A program made the position numbers and the translations under genes. A stretch of 64,000 nucleotides of DNA from Elmis aenea (Eukaryota > Arthropoda > Insecta > Coleoptera > Elmidae): positions 51,435,494 through 51,499,493 of the forward strand of contig OX393577.1 in NCBI GenBank assembly GCA_947652605.1, in the 5' to 3' direction. This document shows, piece by piece, positions 1-10,310 of this stretch. The notes below the pieces were generated by a model. It worked only from the letters and a program-made list of their open reading frames with translations. It searched no databases and had not been told where the DNA came from. Each line of letters starts with the position of its first letter. Position 1 is the stretch's first letter.

Positions 1-910
1 TAAAGTCATGTAATTTTTGGGCAAAAATTAAACTTTTTGTTAAGTGTGCTGTGATCTGCGTAAACTGAATTTTTTATGGCAACAAGTGTGCATAAAACGT
101 TTTTGTAATTTTTAATTAACAATTAATTTACTTTAATGTTGCAAAATGGGTTTTTTGACAGTCAATTTTTTAAGAAGAAACGGAAGTGCTACATACGGTT
201 CCTTAAATAGAGTATTTTCTGACAAATTTAACAATACCCAGTAACTTATACTTGTGTTGGAAAGCTGCTTCACAGACTTAAAATATTATAAAAACTTATT
301 AAGTTATCTAGATATCTTGTTAATAGCATTATACTGCGGTTGATTGCAACAAGTTATTGCGAAAATTTTGAGTTTTTTAATTGAAATAATTATAGTAGTT
401 GAACATGAACGATAATTTGTTTTGTTGTAGTAAGGCACATTATCTATACTTCGGTTCAGGATCTCTTAATAAAATTTTATAATACTTAAGCCTTTGAAGC
501 AGCCTTTCAACACAAGTATAAGTTATTGGTATTGTTAAATTCCTCAGAAAATACTTTATTTAACGACGGTATATTTAAAAAAATTGACTTTTTGTCAAAA
601 CACCGAATCTGCAACATTCGAAGCCGATTAAAGTAAACTAAATGTCAATTAAAATTTACAAAAACTATTTTCGGACATTTGTTGTAATAAAATTCAATTT
701 AATTGTTAATAAAAAAAATGTAAAAACATACAGGTTATTCCTTTTGAAATAACAAAGTTTAGGTCATTTTCGGTAAAACCGGAAGTGAAACGATAGTGTA
801 CATATGTTCAAATAATACGGTTTTTATACATATCATATGTCTAAAATTTAATTATGTTAAAATCGCAATTAAAGAAATAAATGAGGAGTACCAGAACTCA
901 TTACACCCTG
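1..910. mobile_element. Palindromic CAGGGTG-ended element, cut by left window edge
   Basis: The two halves are imperfect reverse complements: the text near 70-290 (CAAGTGTGCATAAAACG, TTGCAAAATGGG, GACAGTCAATTTTTT, AACTTATACTTGTGTTGGAA) returns inverted near 490-700. The right end is CACCCTG followed by TA at 911. The loop lies near 300-480. It belongs with the other CAGGGTG long-inverted-repeat elements in this window. The left terminus is outside the window, and there is no coding potential. Confidence 0.7.
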
Positions 911-912
911 TA

Positions 913-2087
913 TGACTTTTTGAGAATCACTCACCTTCTTTTAATAAATAACATTGCTACTGACGACGATGCGAGAATCTTAAAATTGGTCTAGCATTTA
1001 TGCAAGTTTTTTCATGAAAAAAAGTTATTTTTAATTAAATACATACATTTATAGTAGGTATCTGTATTTGTTTTAGGAGAAAGATCAGTGAAATGTTATT
1101 AAACTTATTCACAATTTTGTTTTTCATTTGTCACACTTGCTAAAACAATGTATAAAAATATTGACAAACGGCGGCCGAGGAAACAAATTATTGCCATCAT
1201 AAATGACGACACTGGCTACGACAATTTATATAATGAATGGAATCACAGCACATAATTTTACTTGGCAATGCGCTCCAGAACGATAAAGCCCATTTCAGGT
1301 GGAATCTTGCTCGCAATTAATATTCTACGAAACGTCACGTGAAACAAAACACTAGCTTTAGGCTCTTTTTTGTTGCATTTCCTGCTTTTAACTTTGGAAA
1401 AACTATCACCATCTTTTGATGTCCGTCAACTATAATGAATTCTTTTTTTTTTTTTAACTTTGTCGTGCATGTTTGTATCAACTCCAATTTATATAATTAC
1501 AACCCCAAAAAAAGTATTTTACGCTAAATTGCAGAGCAGTGGTTTTTTAGGTCGTTCAAAACAATTCGCAAACTACTTGATTAATGGCGTTGTAGTTAAT
1601 CACTGCAACAATCAAGTGCGCGGCATAAACAAGCACTAACTGGCTGCTGCTGACCAAATGGGACACTGATAATACTGTGTACATTAAGCGGAGGCTTAAT
1701 TTATTAAACGGGGTTAGTGAGAATTCAATTCCACAGAATTATTAAAACACTTTCTATCGTACTAACGAATCCATCATTAGTGAGATGTTCCTACTGCCTT
1801 TTACATATTAATACAAACCTCCGTTTTCTGACATTGTGTTTATAATCCTTTCATGAAGCATTTCAAAGTCGAATAAACGTTATACCAATAAACCAATCAG
1901 GCAGGTCAAAATAATTCAATTTTTTAAATCAGGTGTAAGGTAATAATAAAATAAAAATAAAAAAGTGACGTGGGCACAAAATACCTTTTCTTCATGCATT
2001 GTCTATTTGTGTGTACAAAAAGTTTAAATTTAATAATATTTTAAGTTTTTAAACAGTTTAGTTTTATAGCAACCGTAGAACAACTAT
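913..2087. other. Unannotated AT-rich sequence
   Basis: No gene or repeat recognised. The stretch around 1560-1700 is less AT-rich and has homeodomain-like words (TTGATTAATGG, GTTAATCACT). That is only a weak hint of regulatory DNA. Confidence 0.4.
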
Positions 2088-2343
2088 TAGGTTCTTCCAA
2101 AAACAATAGCCGATTTTAACCTTCAAATTCAGTAAAACATAACTTTCGAGTAAATAAACTTTATTAATCAAAATCAAAATTATTTGATTTAATGCATTTT
2201 TTCCAAAGAATTACAAACTTGTTTATGCCTATAGAATAAAGGTCTGGCAGATTAGAATCCAAGAATTCTTTAAACACTATTTCTGCTGCTTCTCTGTTTT
2301 AGAATTTTTTTTGCCGTAAAAAGTTATTAAGGTGCTTGTAGAG
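2088..2343 (-). pseudogene. Mariner transposase C-terminal relic with outer end
   Basis: The minus strand reads a mariner-type C-terminus: EFLDSNLPDLYSIGINKFV, then LWKKCIKSNNFDFD and a stop at 2164-2166. This matches the usual tail of mariner transposases (F-[FN]-S..P-[DE]-[FL]-Y..GI.KL..RW.KC). Downstream of the stop, TTAGGTTCTTCCAAAAACAA at 2088 looks like a mariner terminal repeat. The upstream part is cut at about 2343, where a hAT-like end begins. The N-terminal half on the same strand survives at 3515-3990, so hAT insertions and loss of the middle probably split one mariner. Superfamily call is confident; subfamily is not assigned. Confidence 0.75.
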
Positions 2344-2613
2344 CAGTGGCGGAGCGACGAGGGGGCAAGGGGGTATCGATGCCCCGGGCGCCTGTCTTGG
2401 GGGCGCTGCAGACAACAGATTTTTGCGTTTATTTCACTTAAAGCCAGAAAACTAAAATGCCTATAATCTTTTGAATTATTGTCTATATGGTCGCGCGTTG
2501 TCGTGAAGCACAATGACTCATCTTCGGTTAATCAGTGCTGGTTGTTTATTGCGTAGTTGTCGGTGCATAGTTTCCAATTTATTCTTTACTGTACAACTGG
2601 GCGGTGATTAGGG
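2344..2613. mobile_element. hAT-like terminal fragment
   Basis: Begins CAGTGGCGGAGCGACGAGGG and continues with a GC-rich GGGCGCC/GGGGGCGC block, the style of hAT elements with ZMYM1-like transposases. No matching right terminus was found, so this is a single end. The boundary with the next element is taken from that element's target duplication. Confidence 0.45.
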
Positions 2614-3412
2614 CAATGATGTCCAACCTTTTTGTGGCTGGGGGCTACTTTAACTATTTCAAAACTTTGGCGGGCTACTTAATTGCAGTCATCCCCTCTC
2701 CCGTTAATGACAAAAAAATAAAACTTGAAACGTAGGCATCTGAACCAAGAAAACTTTATTTAATACAGTCACAATATATTTGTAATTCGTTTAAAACTTT
2801 GCTACTCATATTTTCTGATAGTTTTTTTTTTAAATCTGGTTAGTAAGCAGTTATTACTATTTTCAAATCATTACCAACATCAACTTGTTTATCACAGTAA
2901 GACCATGCCTATGTTTTGTTTTGATGATATTTAGCTAAGGAAATGAATTTTGCAGAGGTATGAAGAAGCGAAATATAAATTTACCTTTTCGCACATTTTA
3001 TAAGATTCTTATATACTTATCACAGGGTCTGTTGCTTACCCAAAAATCATCACTTCCAATAGCTTTTAGTTTGGTGTCATTTTTTAAAATTATAATTTTA
3101 GTTTCTTGATTGTCCATAAAGGTGAATTTTTGCATAAGTGTGGTTTATATTAAAATGTCAAAAATATTAACAGTGGATTCGATTTCCTTTAGATCCTTAA
3201 AACGTCTAACAAATTCATCTTTAAGCAATTGAAGGTCATCAATGTGCCTTTGTGGCTGATAATTTTTGCCATTGTCTTCTGTCATCTTATTTATCGATGG
3301 AAAATGTTTAATATTTGTAGGTTTTAAAATAAGCGCAACATCTGCCCGCGGGCGCCTCAAAATAACCTCGCGGGATACAAGGAGCCCGCGAGCTACCGGT
3401 TGTACATTACTG
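2614..3412. mobile_element. Non-autonomous hAT element, copy 1 (~0.8 kb)
   Basis: The ends are CAATGATGTCCAACC and GGTTGTACATTACTG, inverted to each other. The flanking 8-mers GATTAGGG (2606-2613) and GATAAGGG (3413-3420) match at 7 of 8 bases, the hAT target size. A second copy lies in the same orientation at 53326-54064 and shares the interior (GGGGGCTACTTT, GCAGTCATCCC, TTCGCACATTT, CTTTTAGT). No ORF of note; short reading frames inside are not credible genes. Confidence 0.85.
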
Positions 3413-3420
3413 GATAAGGG

Positions 3421-3514
3421 TTTGTTTTCCGGGATCCCGCTCCCTTTTAAGCTATTTTATATTTTCCGGTAAATGCTTACTATCCCGGGAATTCCCGGGA
3501 CTTAAAAAAAAGAC
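3421..3514. repeat. GC-rich short palindromes
   Basis: TCCCGGGAATTCCCGGGA at 3483-3500 is a perfect 18-bp palindrome. CCGGGATCCCG lies at 3429-3439. They sit between the hAT miniature and the mariner relic and may be the end of another element. No function is assigned. Confidence 0.5.
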
Positions 3515-3990
3515 AACAAAGACCGATTTCTTCCCGGAATCCAGGAACAAGCAAAATGGTCAAATGATAAACCCTAGCAGAGATAGATTGATCCTGATCA
3601 AGAAAACTGTAATGAATAGCACCAGTCGTAGACCACCATACAGTAACCATCAACTTCTTTTGATGCAAGTTGGGTTTTGCAAAATGTTTTGCGCAGATCG
3701 TTCGCGGTTATTATAAAGGTTTCCTCTCTCGTCACACGTCACAATACCATCGAGAAAAGGATCAATACGATTACGTGACGGCAACGGAGAACAGTTTTCG
3801 ACAATTATTTTGGTTGTCATTAAGTTCATTTGGAATCCACTGATCAATTTTTTTTATCTTTCCAATTTGCTTTAAATGTATAGTAACTGTAACAACATCA
3901 ACATCCAATTCTTGTGTAATTTTCCGTACCGAATGTTGCTTACTTTCTTCTACTAAAGCTATCAACCTCAGTAGTACGTTCTTGATCCTT
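3515..3990 (-). pseudogene. Mariner transposase N-terminal and first catalytic region, broken
   Basis: In three minus-strand frames this reads consecutive mariner blocks: an HTH-linker block (HSVRKITQELDVDVVTVTIH, then LKQIGKIKKIDQWIPNEL); the first catalytic block with VTCDE and YNNRERSAQ, where D is the first DDD acid; and the LHQKK-like block KKLMVTVWWSTTGAIHYSFL. The second and third catalytic acids are absent because the sequence diverges before 3514. Same strand and family as the C-terminal piece at 2164-2343, so probably one dead element. At least two frameshifts and internal stops rule out function. Confidence 0.8.
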
Positions 3991-5228
3991 TCTATGATTA
4001 AGACGCGTTCCCGTTCTAAAACTTCTCGAACTAACGCCGCACTACTCGTTCAGAAGTGGTTTCTTTGCCCCATACTTACCTTAACATTTAAGAAGCATAT
4101 TGTCCAAGTTTAAATGTAGAATTGGGTCTCTCAAATCACAAATCAGGCATTCTAAACATAACCGTGAACTTAGTACGTTTAGAACAAAATCTAACAATTT
4201 ATTTCGCAAATTAAAGCCCCCAAAACAATCATTTAAGTTGTGGTTTTGTTAGAGCATATTTTGAATGAGTATAAGGATTTTGTTCTCTACAAAAATTTAA
4301 GTACAATTTTAAAGAGATTGCTTTTAAGCTAACTGTAATATTAAAAATACATAGCAATCACGTTCTGAGCCCAAGAGTACAGAAGTTTGGAGCTTTTTAT
4401 AATATACTTTAGATTGCCTTATGTAAATTTTCGCCGAAAGTAAATAGGGCGCCTACGCTTGAAAACATTTTGTGATAATAATTAAGATGATCTTTTGGTT
4501 AAACACTTTAACTATTTTACCGGACGACTATACGTGGGCCAAGCTAAATTTATTGAAAAATCGGGAACATTTTCAAAAATTTTATTTTAGATATGTTCAA
4601 ACTAATTTTTTTTTCAGCAATGATGCACTTCAAGATTCTTGCTTTTCTTCTTTAAAAGCCTTAACTAATCTTCTTTCGGAATACTTGCTAAATAATCGCG
4701 AACGGCAGTATCAATCTCCTCCTCAGGCAAGAACCTTCTAACCCGCAATTTCTTTCAGATCCAGAAAATAACGAAAAGTTACACATTGCCCAAGCACGGT
4801 GAATGATCTATTGCTTTTATCTTTTTTTTTTAGCCAAAAACTGGAGATTTATAGCTGCCGTATGAGAAGTGCATTATCGTCATGGAATAACCCTCTTCTC
4901 TGGATATCTACTGAACACTTGAGCGTAATATTTTTTTATGCGTCATTTCGTTGTAACTGCCTCTGTATCCAGCTTAATTGCATTAACTAGACATTCTTTA
5001 CTGTTTATAGTTTGCTCAATTTCGTGAGTTCACACACGATTCTCTTGGTGGGTATGTACATCGAAAAAGAAAATGTAAGTTTTGCCACCTGTCGCAATTT
5101 TGAAAAAAAAGTGATGTCCGCCATTACTGAGAAGATTCAAAGTTTTATAGCAAATTTTTACACGCTCTCTTTTTAAGCTTACAGTCCTGATGGGCCCCAA
5201 AACGACTGACAATAAATAAAATAATTAA
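3991..5228. other. Unannotated sequence, one unrecognised ORF
   Basis: Mostly AT-rich with no recognised repeat. It contains the 89-codon frame at 4472-4741, listed separately. Nothing else supportable. Confidence 0.35.
4472..4741 (+). CDS. Small unrecognised ORF (89 codons), doubtful gene
   Basis: I do not recognise this protein. The frame is moderately mixed in composition and ends LLNNRERQYQSPPQARTF. There is no signal peptide, metal-binding pattern or catalytic motif that I can name. No promoter or splice context supports it. It may be a chance frame, or an exon or transposon fragment. Confidence 0.12.
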   Translation: MIIIKMIFWLNTLTILPDDYTWAKLNLLKNREHFQKFYFRYVQTNFFFSNDALQDSCFSSLKALTNLLSEYLLNNRERQYQSPPQARTF

Positions 5229-5229
5229 T

Positions 5230-5760
5230 CAGCTCTTCAGGCCAAGCTGGTCCATGGCTTTCTTATATGTTTTTTGCTATTCTTTTTTATTTATTGTCTG
5301 TTTTATTCACTCTTTCGTTCTTAGTAACTTTAGGTTCTTTTTAACTGCCTCTATCCATTTTTCCGGGTTCTACCGCTCGTCATTCTTCCCGTGACTCCTC
5401 CCTCCAGTATTTGTTTTGTTACCTTTTTTTAGTCATTTGATTCGTTGACTACATTTGGTTTATCATATAATTCCTCCAGTTCGTCATTTGTTCTTCTTCT
5501 CCATTGTTCTCCTTTCCCTTTTCTTTCAAATAATTTCCGTAATACCTTTCCTACCCAGGCCTGTAATGTTTTTTCTTCTTTTTGATTCATTTTCCAAATC
5601 TCACCCGGGTACGTAGTACCTATTGGTGTTACCATTGTTTTGTATATATTGATTTTTAAATTCCTTGAGATGTTTTTTGACCTGGTTATATGACCCAGTG
5701 CTGCCAGGCATCTTAAGCTTTTGATAGTTCTTTTTTTATCTCAGCTGCTTCTTCTCCGTT
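5230..5760 (-). pseudogene. RTE-like LINE, 3' coding fragment
   Basis: The minus strand encodes the region after the reverse transcriptase core: INIYKTMVTPIGTTYPGEIW, then W.GKVLRKLF and EQWRRRTNDELEELYDKPNV. This is the usual order YKT-(pro/leu)-TYG.E.W..., ERK.LR.I, WR.R.N.EL..LY in RTE-like LINE proteins. The best open piece is 5429-5635; upstream KRTIKSLRCLAALGH is in another frame. No catalytic residues are present, so this is a dead 5'-truncated copy. Confidence 0.7.
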
Positions 5761-5943
5761 GTCTGATAAAGTTTTTTATTTGTACTTTTGAAATGTATGT
5801 GATTACTAATTTGACTTAAATCACGTGCAAACGTGTATATTTAGCAGAATGAGTTATTTATTTAGTACTGTGAATATGTTAAGGAAGTTTTAAGCATTTT
5901 AAGAAGTATTTTGAAAATTTGTTTAACCGTAGAGATTGCAGTC
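5761..5943. other. Short unannotated gap
   Basis: Nothing recognisable between the LINE fragment and the next inverted-repeat element. Confidence 0.3.
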
Positions 5944-5945
5944 TT

Positions 5946-7988
5946 TAGCCGGGTTAGCGCAACAGAACGGCGAACCGATACAAAGCAGCCCATCATTTTA
6001 GCGAGACTGCCACTTACAAGCTAGATACAGACCAACGCAACAGAAAGGCGAACCGAACGGCAAACCAAACAAACAAGTGCAATAATTTAGCGAACTTGCA
6101 AAGTAAGAGTGCAACAAATCGTGATCCGCCAAGTGTCGGTGTTTTAAAGAATCATCAAAGGATGTTGCTCTCGCATGTTGCAAATGTGGACGGCTCTTCC
6201 GCAACATAGCTTGTTTTAGTACTCTCGTATCGAAAGGTCGCCTTGATAGATACTGTTAATATGTTAATTGTTTTCGTAATGGAGTGGCCTAACGAAACTG
6301 CTGTAAAATTAATCGTCCTTCACCTTAACCATCATGTGAGGACCATTTCAATGAAATATTGGAAATTGATGTTTCGTACACCGACCTACTAGCATATAAT
6401 TTAGTTTGCCGCCATCGTCTTCGCTTTTCTTCTTTGTTTTGCTTATCTTTTTAAGGCAAAGTGAATATGAATATATGATGTAGCCGCACGCAAGCAGGGA
6501 CATTCGCAAATTGCACTCAGACTAATATAAAAAACGAGCAACCAATTGTACGTACGTCTTTTTAACCACTCTCTCAGGTTCGCCATTAGAATGGCCGAAC
6601 GGGGTGGCGATTATGACACCGAGCAGATCGTCCGGTTCGTCTTTTTGTTGCGCTAGTCGTTAGTCTGTACCACAGCCCCCTTATTCCGTAACTTTTAAAC
6701 ACCAGCGTAAACACCACGCGTTAGCGGTGACTTCCCAATTCGCGTAGTTGATATTCCGTTTCTACTGAGGACCAAGAATGAACCCTAACCGTAAATGCTA
6801 GACGTAATTCACGTGAAACCGGCTCGACAGCCGCGTTTAAGGCTAAAACCCTGTCATTTCGACTTTACTCAATAACATTTAGTGATTGGGGGTGAATTTT
6901 TATATTTTAAGTAAATTTTTGTAGTGTTGTATTTGTGTTGAATTAAAAAAGAAACAATTCTTAACAATAAATGAGTGTGTTGGATATTAGTAAATTTAGG
7001 AACGAAGCGACGAAATAGCGCTTTGGTAAGTACAGTAAATCTTTTATTTTACAAATTGATATTAATTTTGTCACATTTTTAAATCCGTAATATTATATTG
7101 TGTTCATTCAACAAGTAAATAAATACCTCATGTAAACTAGTAATGTATTTGTATATTATTCGCATGGCAGTATATTGGTATTTTTACATTCTTTCAGAAT
7201 GATGGCCCATCTAACACATATTTTATGGTGGAACGAAGAAAAGAATAAACTCAACATTAAGAAATATGCAAACGTAACTTGCGAGATGCACAAAATTATA
7301 TCAAAATTAAGTTTTGTCATATCTTTGTGTATTATTCACCAATTTTTATTTCACAGTCCAGCTTAATATATAAATTACATTGTATATTTATTTGTAACGA
7401 TAAAATACTGCAATGAATAAATGCAATCAACTAAACAAATAGAATTACTTTACCACATCACTGATCAAATTAAAAAAAAACCCATCCAAAGTGCTGACCA
7501 TTCAAACAAAATTAATTCAGTAAAAGAACTATAAGATAAGAAAACTTTACAAAATCATTGTGTAATATAAAAATAGGAACAAAACGTATCACAACTTAAA
7601 AAAAAAACTACCATAAATTCTTTAACGTAAGACAGAGTGTACAAAGTTACATGGCGGTAATTTTTAAACAAATACGCGTTAAGCACATTTCACTTGTGAA
7701 CGTGCGCAGTAGGATTTTCTGTACTAACTTTCCTAAAATAGTAGATACCCAACTTTAACTTGGGTAAACCCGCCGTGAGTTACCACCGGTGGGTTAGAGC
7801 ATCGTTTTTCGTAGAAGTGGGTCATATTGACAAGGTAGTAATGAACTTGCATTTCCGTTAAATCCAAAGTTACAGAATCCAGGAGTGCAACAAAACCGCG
7901 ATCCGCGTGTCGGTATTTAGCCTTGTTGAAATGTTGGACCGCTTTATACCGGTTCGCCGTTCTGTTGCGCTAATCTGAACCCGGCTTT
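5946..7988. mobile_element. ~2 kb inverted-repeat element with GGCGAACC modules
   Basis: Left AGCCGGGTTAGCGCAACAGA and following GGCGAACCG are repeated inverted at 7941-7988 (CGGTTCGCCGTTCTGTTGCG ... AACCCGGCT). Related modules recur inside: CAACAGAAAGGCGAACC near 6030 and the inverted GGTTCGTCTTTTTGTTGCGC near 6635, each next to CAGACYAACG. A further direct repeat pairs 6108-6155 with 7885-7922 (GAGTGCAACAAA ... TGTCGGT). No transposase frame survives and no clear target duplication was found, so the superfamily is open. Confidence 0.65.
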
Positions 7989-8572
7989 GTTAACGCTATG
8001 TTAGCGCATAAGTGGCTTCATACTCAATTTTAGTTGTCTTTTACACAGCGGAAGTGTTTTCTTCGGTAACAGCTGTTGATGGTGAACATAATTAATTTCG
8101 CGTTCATATCTTTATACCAGGTGTAAATTTTAGCAAAGGAATCCGATTGTTCACTAAAAGCTGAATCTACAATTTTCATAATAAATGAAATTTCGGAAAT
8201 ACTGTCGGGTTGACTTAATTTCCTCAAAACTTTTACTATTTTAAGAATTAATAATAAAGCAATAAGTGATATAGTAATTGAATAATTAGCAAATAATTAT
8301 TTGCTCTATGTTTAACGACTCTAACCCCTCAGTGACGGTATTACAAAATTCTTTCTTGGAATATCCGGCGAGTTTCTTGATTAATTTACCGTTCAGACTT
8401 CTATTATCTGTTATCTGCTCGTGCTAAATGTGCAATTTTGTGATGAATTGGCTTATCGGTTAACTGAGCAATGAGAATTAACGTTTGATGTGGTGGTCAC
8501 CAACGCTAGTCTTTATTATTGGGTAATGTATATACTGCCAACAGGCTTATTGCCCTTAATGAAAACCTTGCG
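7989..8572. other. Unannotated AT-rich sequence
   Basis: No gene, terminal repeat or coding motif recognised. Confidence 0.35.
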
Positions 8573-8576
8573 TTAA

Positions 8577-9489
8577 CCCTTTCATTACTAACGGGACACA
8601 TAGGTCCCATTATAAGTTTAAAAAATTCTGGTGGTAATATTGCAAATACTATTTAGCGTTTGAGTTGTCCCATCCGTTCTTTAACTTGTATTGGACAATT
8701 TTCAGTTGGCAGTACTAACAATTTATGTTCCGCAGTGCGTATTAAGTTATATTATTGTGGTAAAATGAGTAGGTAAGTGCTCCAAATATATTTGATTTGA
8801 TTTGAAAACGATTTAGAATATTGTGCAACAACTTTGCTGTATATTTTATCAATTTAAAATTAAAAATAAGCTGTTTTATATCAATTGTGAGAATGAGTTC
8901 CGTGGATTGTGTTGAAAACAGTTTATTTTATATTAAGCAGAATTACATTGAGTTGAATAAGATGTTTGACATGTATGATTAATACATTAATAACATATCA
9001 CTATAACAACGTAATAGCAGACCTCGGGTCGCACACTATTTCCAATACTTCCCCTCACGTCCCATCAGGTGTACACAGTGGGACACATGTTTCCCATCAG
9101 GTTCATGAAACAAGATACGGTTTTTTCCAGAAATCGCAAGATTTTAACACAAGACGAGATGAAAGCAATTTTAGATATGTCAGATGAGTCCGAAGAAGAC
9201 CCTTTTTCAACAGACGATGACTGTGACCCTGATTACTGCCCAGGTAGTCCAGAAGTGACTGAAGAAAAAGAAAATTGTTTTTTACTGTTCCATAAACAAT
9301 AGAACCTGTTGGGACAAATGTGTCCCAGCTATACTACCGGATGGTACACATTTGTCCCAGGTCCAAACTGTAAGTTCTGAATTACAAAAAAATAAATTTA
9401 AAAAAAAAACATTATTTAGCCTATTATTACTATATGTACACAAAAAAAATTGTATAAATGAAAAAAAAACAAAATTCGTAATGAAAGGG
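8577..9489 (+). mobile_element. piggyBac element, internally deleted
   Basis: TTAA at 8573-8576 and 9490-9493 flank inverted ends beginning CCCTTTCATTAC. TTAA duplication and CCC ends are diagnostic of piggyBac. Inside lies a transposase N-terminus (9120-9300). GGGACA-type half-sites recur at both ends and in the middle, for example GGGACACATAGGTCCC near 8591 and GGGACAAATGTGTCCC near 9311. At 0.9 kb it has lost most of the transposase gene. Confidence 0.85.
9120..9302 (+). pseudogene. piggyBac transposase N-terminus
   Basis: The frame reads SRNRKILTQDEMKAILDMSD and then a run rich in acidic residues (ESEEDPF, DDDCDPDYCPGS, EVTEEKEN) before a stop at 9302. An acidic, low-complexity N-terminus preceded by a short basic stretch is typical of piggyBac-like transposases. 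The catalytic DDE domain and the cysteine-rich C-terminus are missing. The frame continues upstream to an ATG at 9069, but that part looks like element noncoding DNA containing the repeated GGGACACATG motif. The natural start is uncertain. It sits inside the TTAA-flanked element, which supports the call. Confidence 0.65.
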
Positions 9490-9493
9490 TTAA

Positions 9494-10190
9494 ACCTATT
9501 TAACCAGTTTCGGATTGGTGAGAATAATATTGATGATGCTTTTGAAAAACTAGTAAATACAGTCCATTTTTTCTTCATGCGTTGTTCACTTTCTAGTAAA
9601 ATATTTGTGATTGTTTTATCTAATAAGCTGTTTGTATGCCTTGGCTGTCGTAATCTTTTAATTTTTGAAATGGTTGTCAATTTTTGTTGACCACACATTT
9701 CCATGACTTCTAAATTCGTTATTCTTGTCCACCAGTCTCGTTTGTGTCCCTATATTTTAGCTTGAGTATCATCATTTCCCATATTTCCAATTTCGTCCTT
9801 AGATCTTTATTAAGAATCCAAGTTTAGTATAAGTAAAGAATAACTTTATGATAAATTTAAAGTTTTGCTTTTCTGAACACTTTTTTGTCTTAAGCATCAT
9901 TGTTAGAGCTCCAGCATTTGTACTGCATTTTACAAGTCGTTTTTTAAATTCATATTTTTTCTACTCATTATTTTTATTTATACCTAGGTATCACTTCTAG
10001 GTATTCAAGACCTTGAATATATTTTTCCCTTTTCTTTTACTGAATGTTATCTTCCTTCCCCTCAACTCCATACCTATATTATGCAATTTGTTTATTTATT
10101 TCCAAAATGAATTCTTTGACTTTATTATTTCCCAGTTTATCAAATATTTTACTTAATTCCGAAAGAGTCTCTCGCAGTTAACAAGTTAAT
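9494..10190 (-). pseudogene. Decayed LINE-like coding sequence
   Basis: The minus strand has a long open stretch (9282-9704, partly overlapping the piggyBac end) with RITNLEVMEMCGQQKLTTIS and many basic residues. Further up, near 10000-10160, LSKIFDKLGNNKVKEFILEI and GLEYLEVI faintly resemble the linker and FKYLG block after the palm of RTE-like reverse transcriptases. Several frames are needed. I call it LINE-like only weakly; it could be unrelated. Confidence 0.3.
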
Positions 10191-10310
10191 AGAGAAGGTG
10201 GTAATATGGAACCCCAGTTTGTTTTTCTTTGGTAGATCGAAGAGTCGCAGGATTATCTATGAACTTTTTTGATTAATAGGCTCTATATATATTAAATAAT
10301 CATATACATA

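Noticed and set aside
9282..9704. 140-codon minus-strand ORF as a gene
   Set aside because: It overlaps the right end of the piggyBac element and is low in complexity (F/S rich). Only its inner part is weakly LINE-like, so I listed a LINE-like relic, not a gene.
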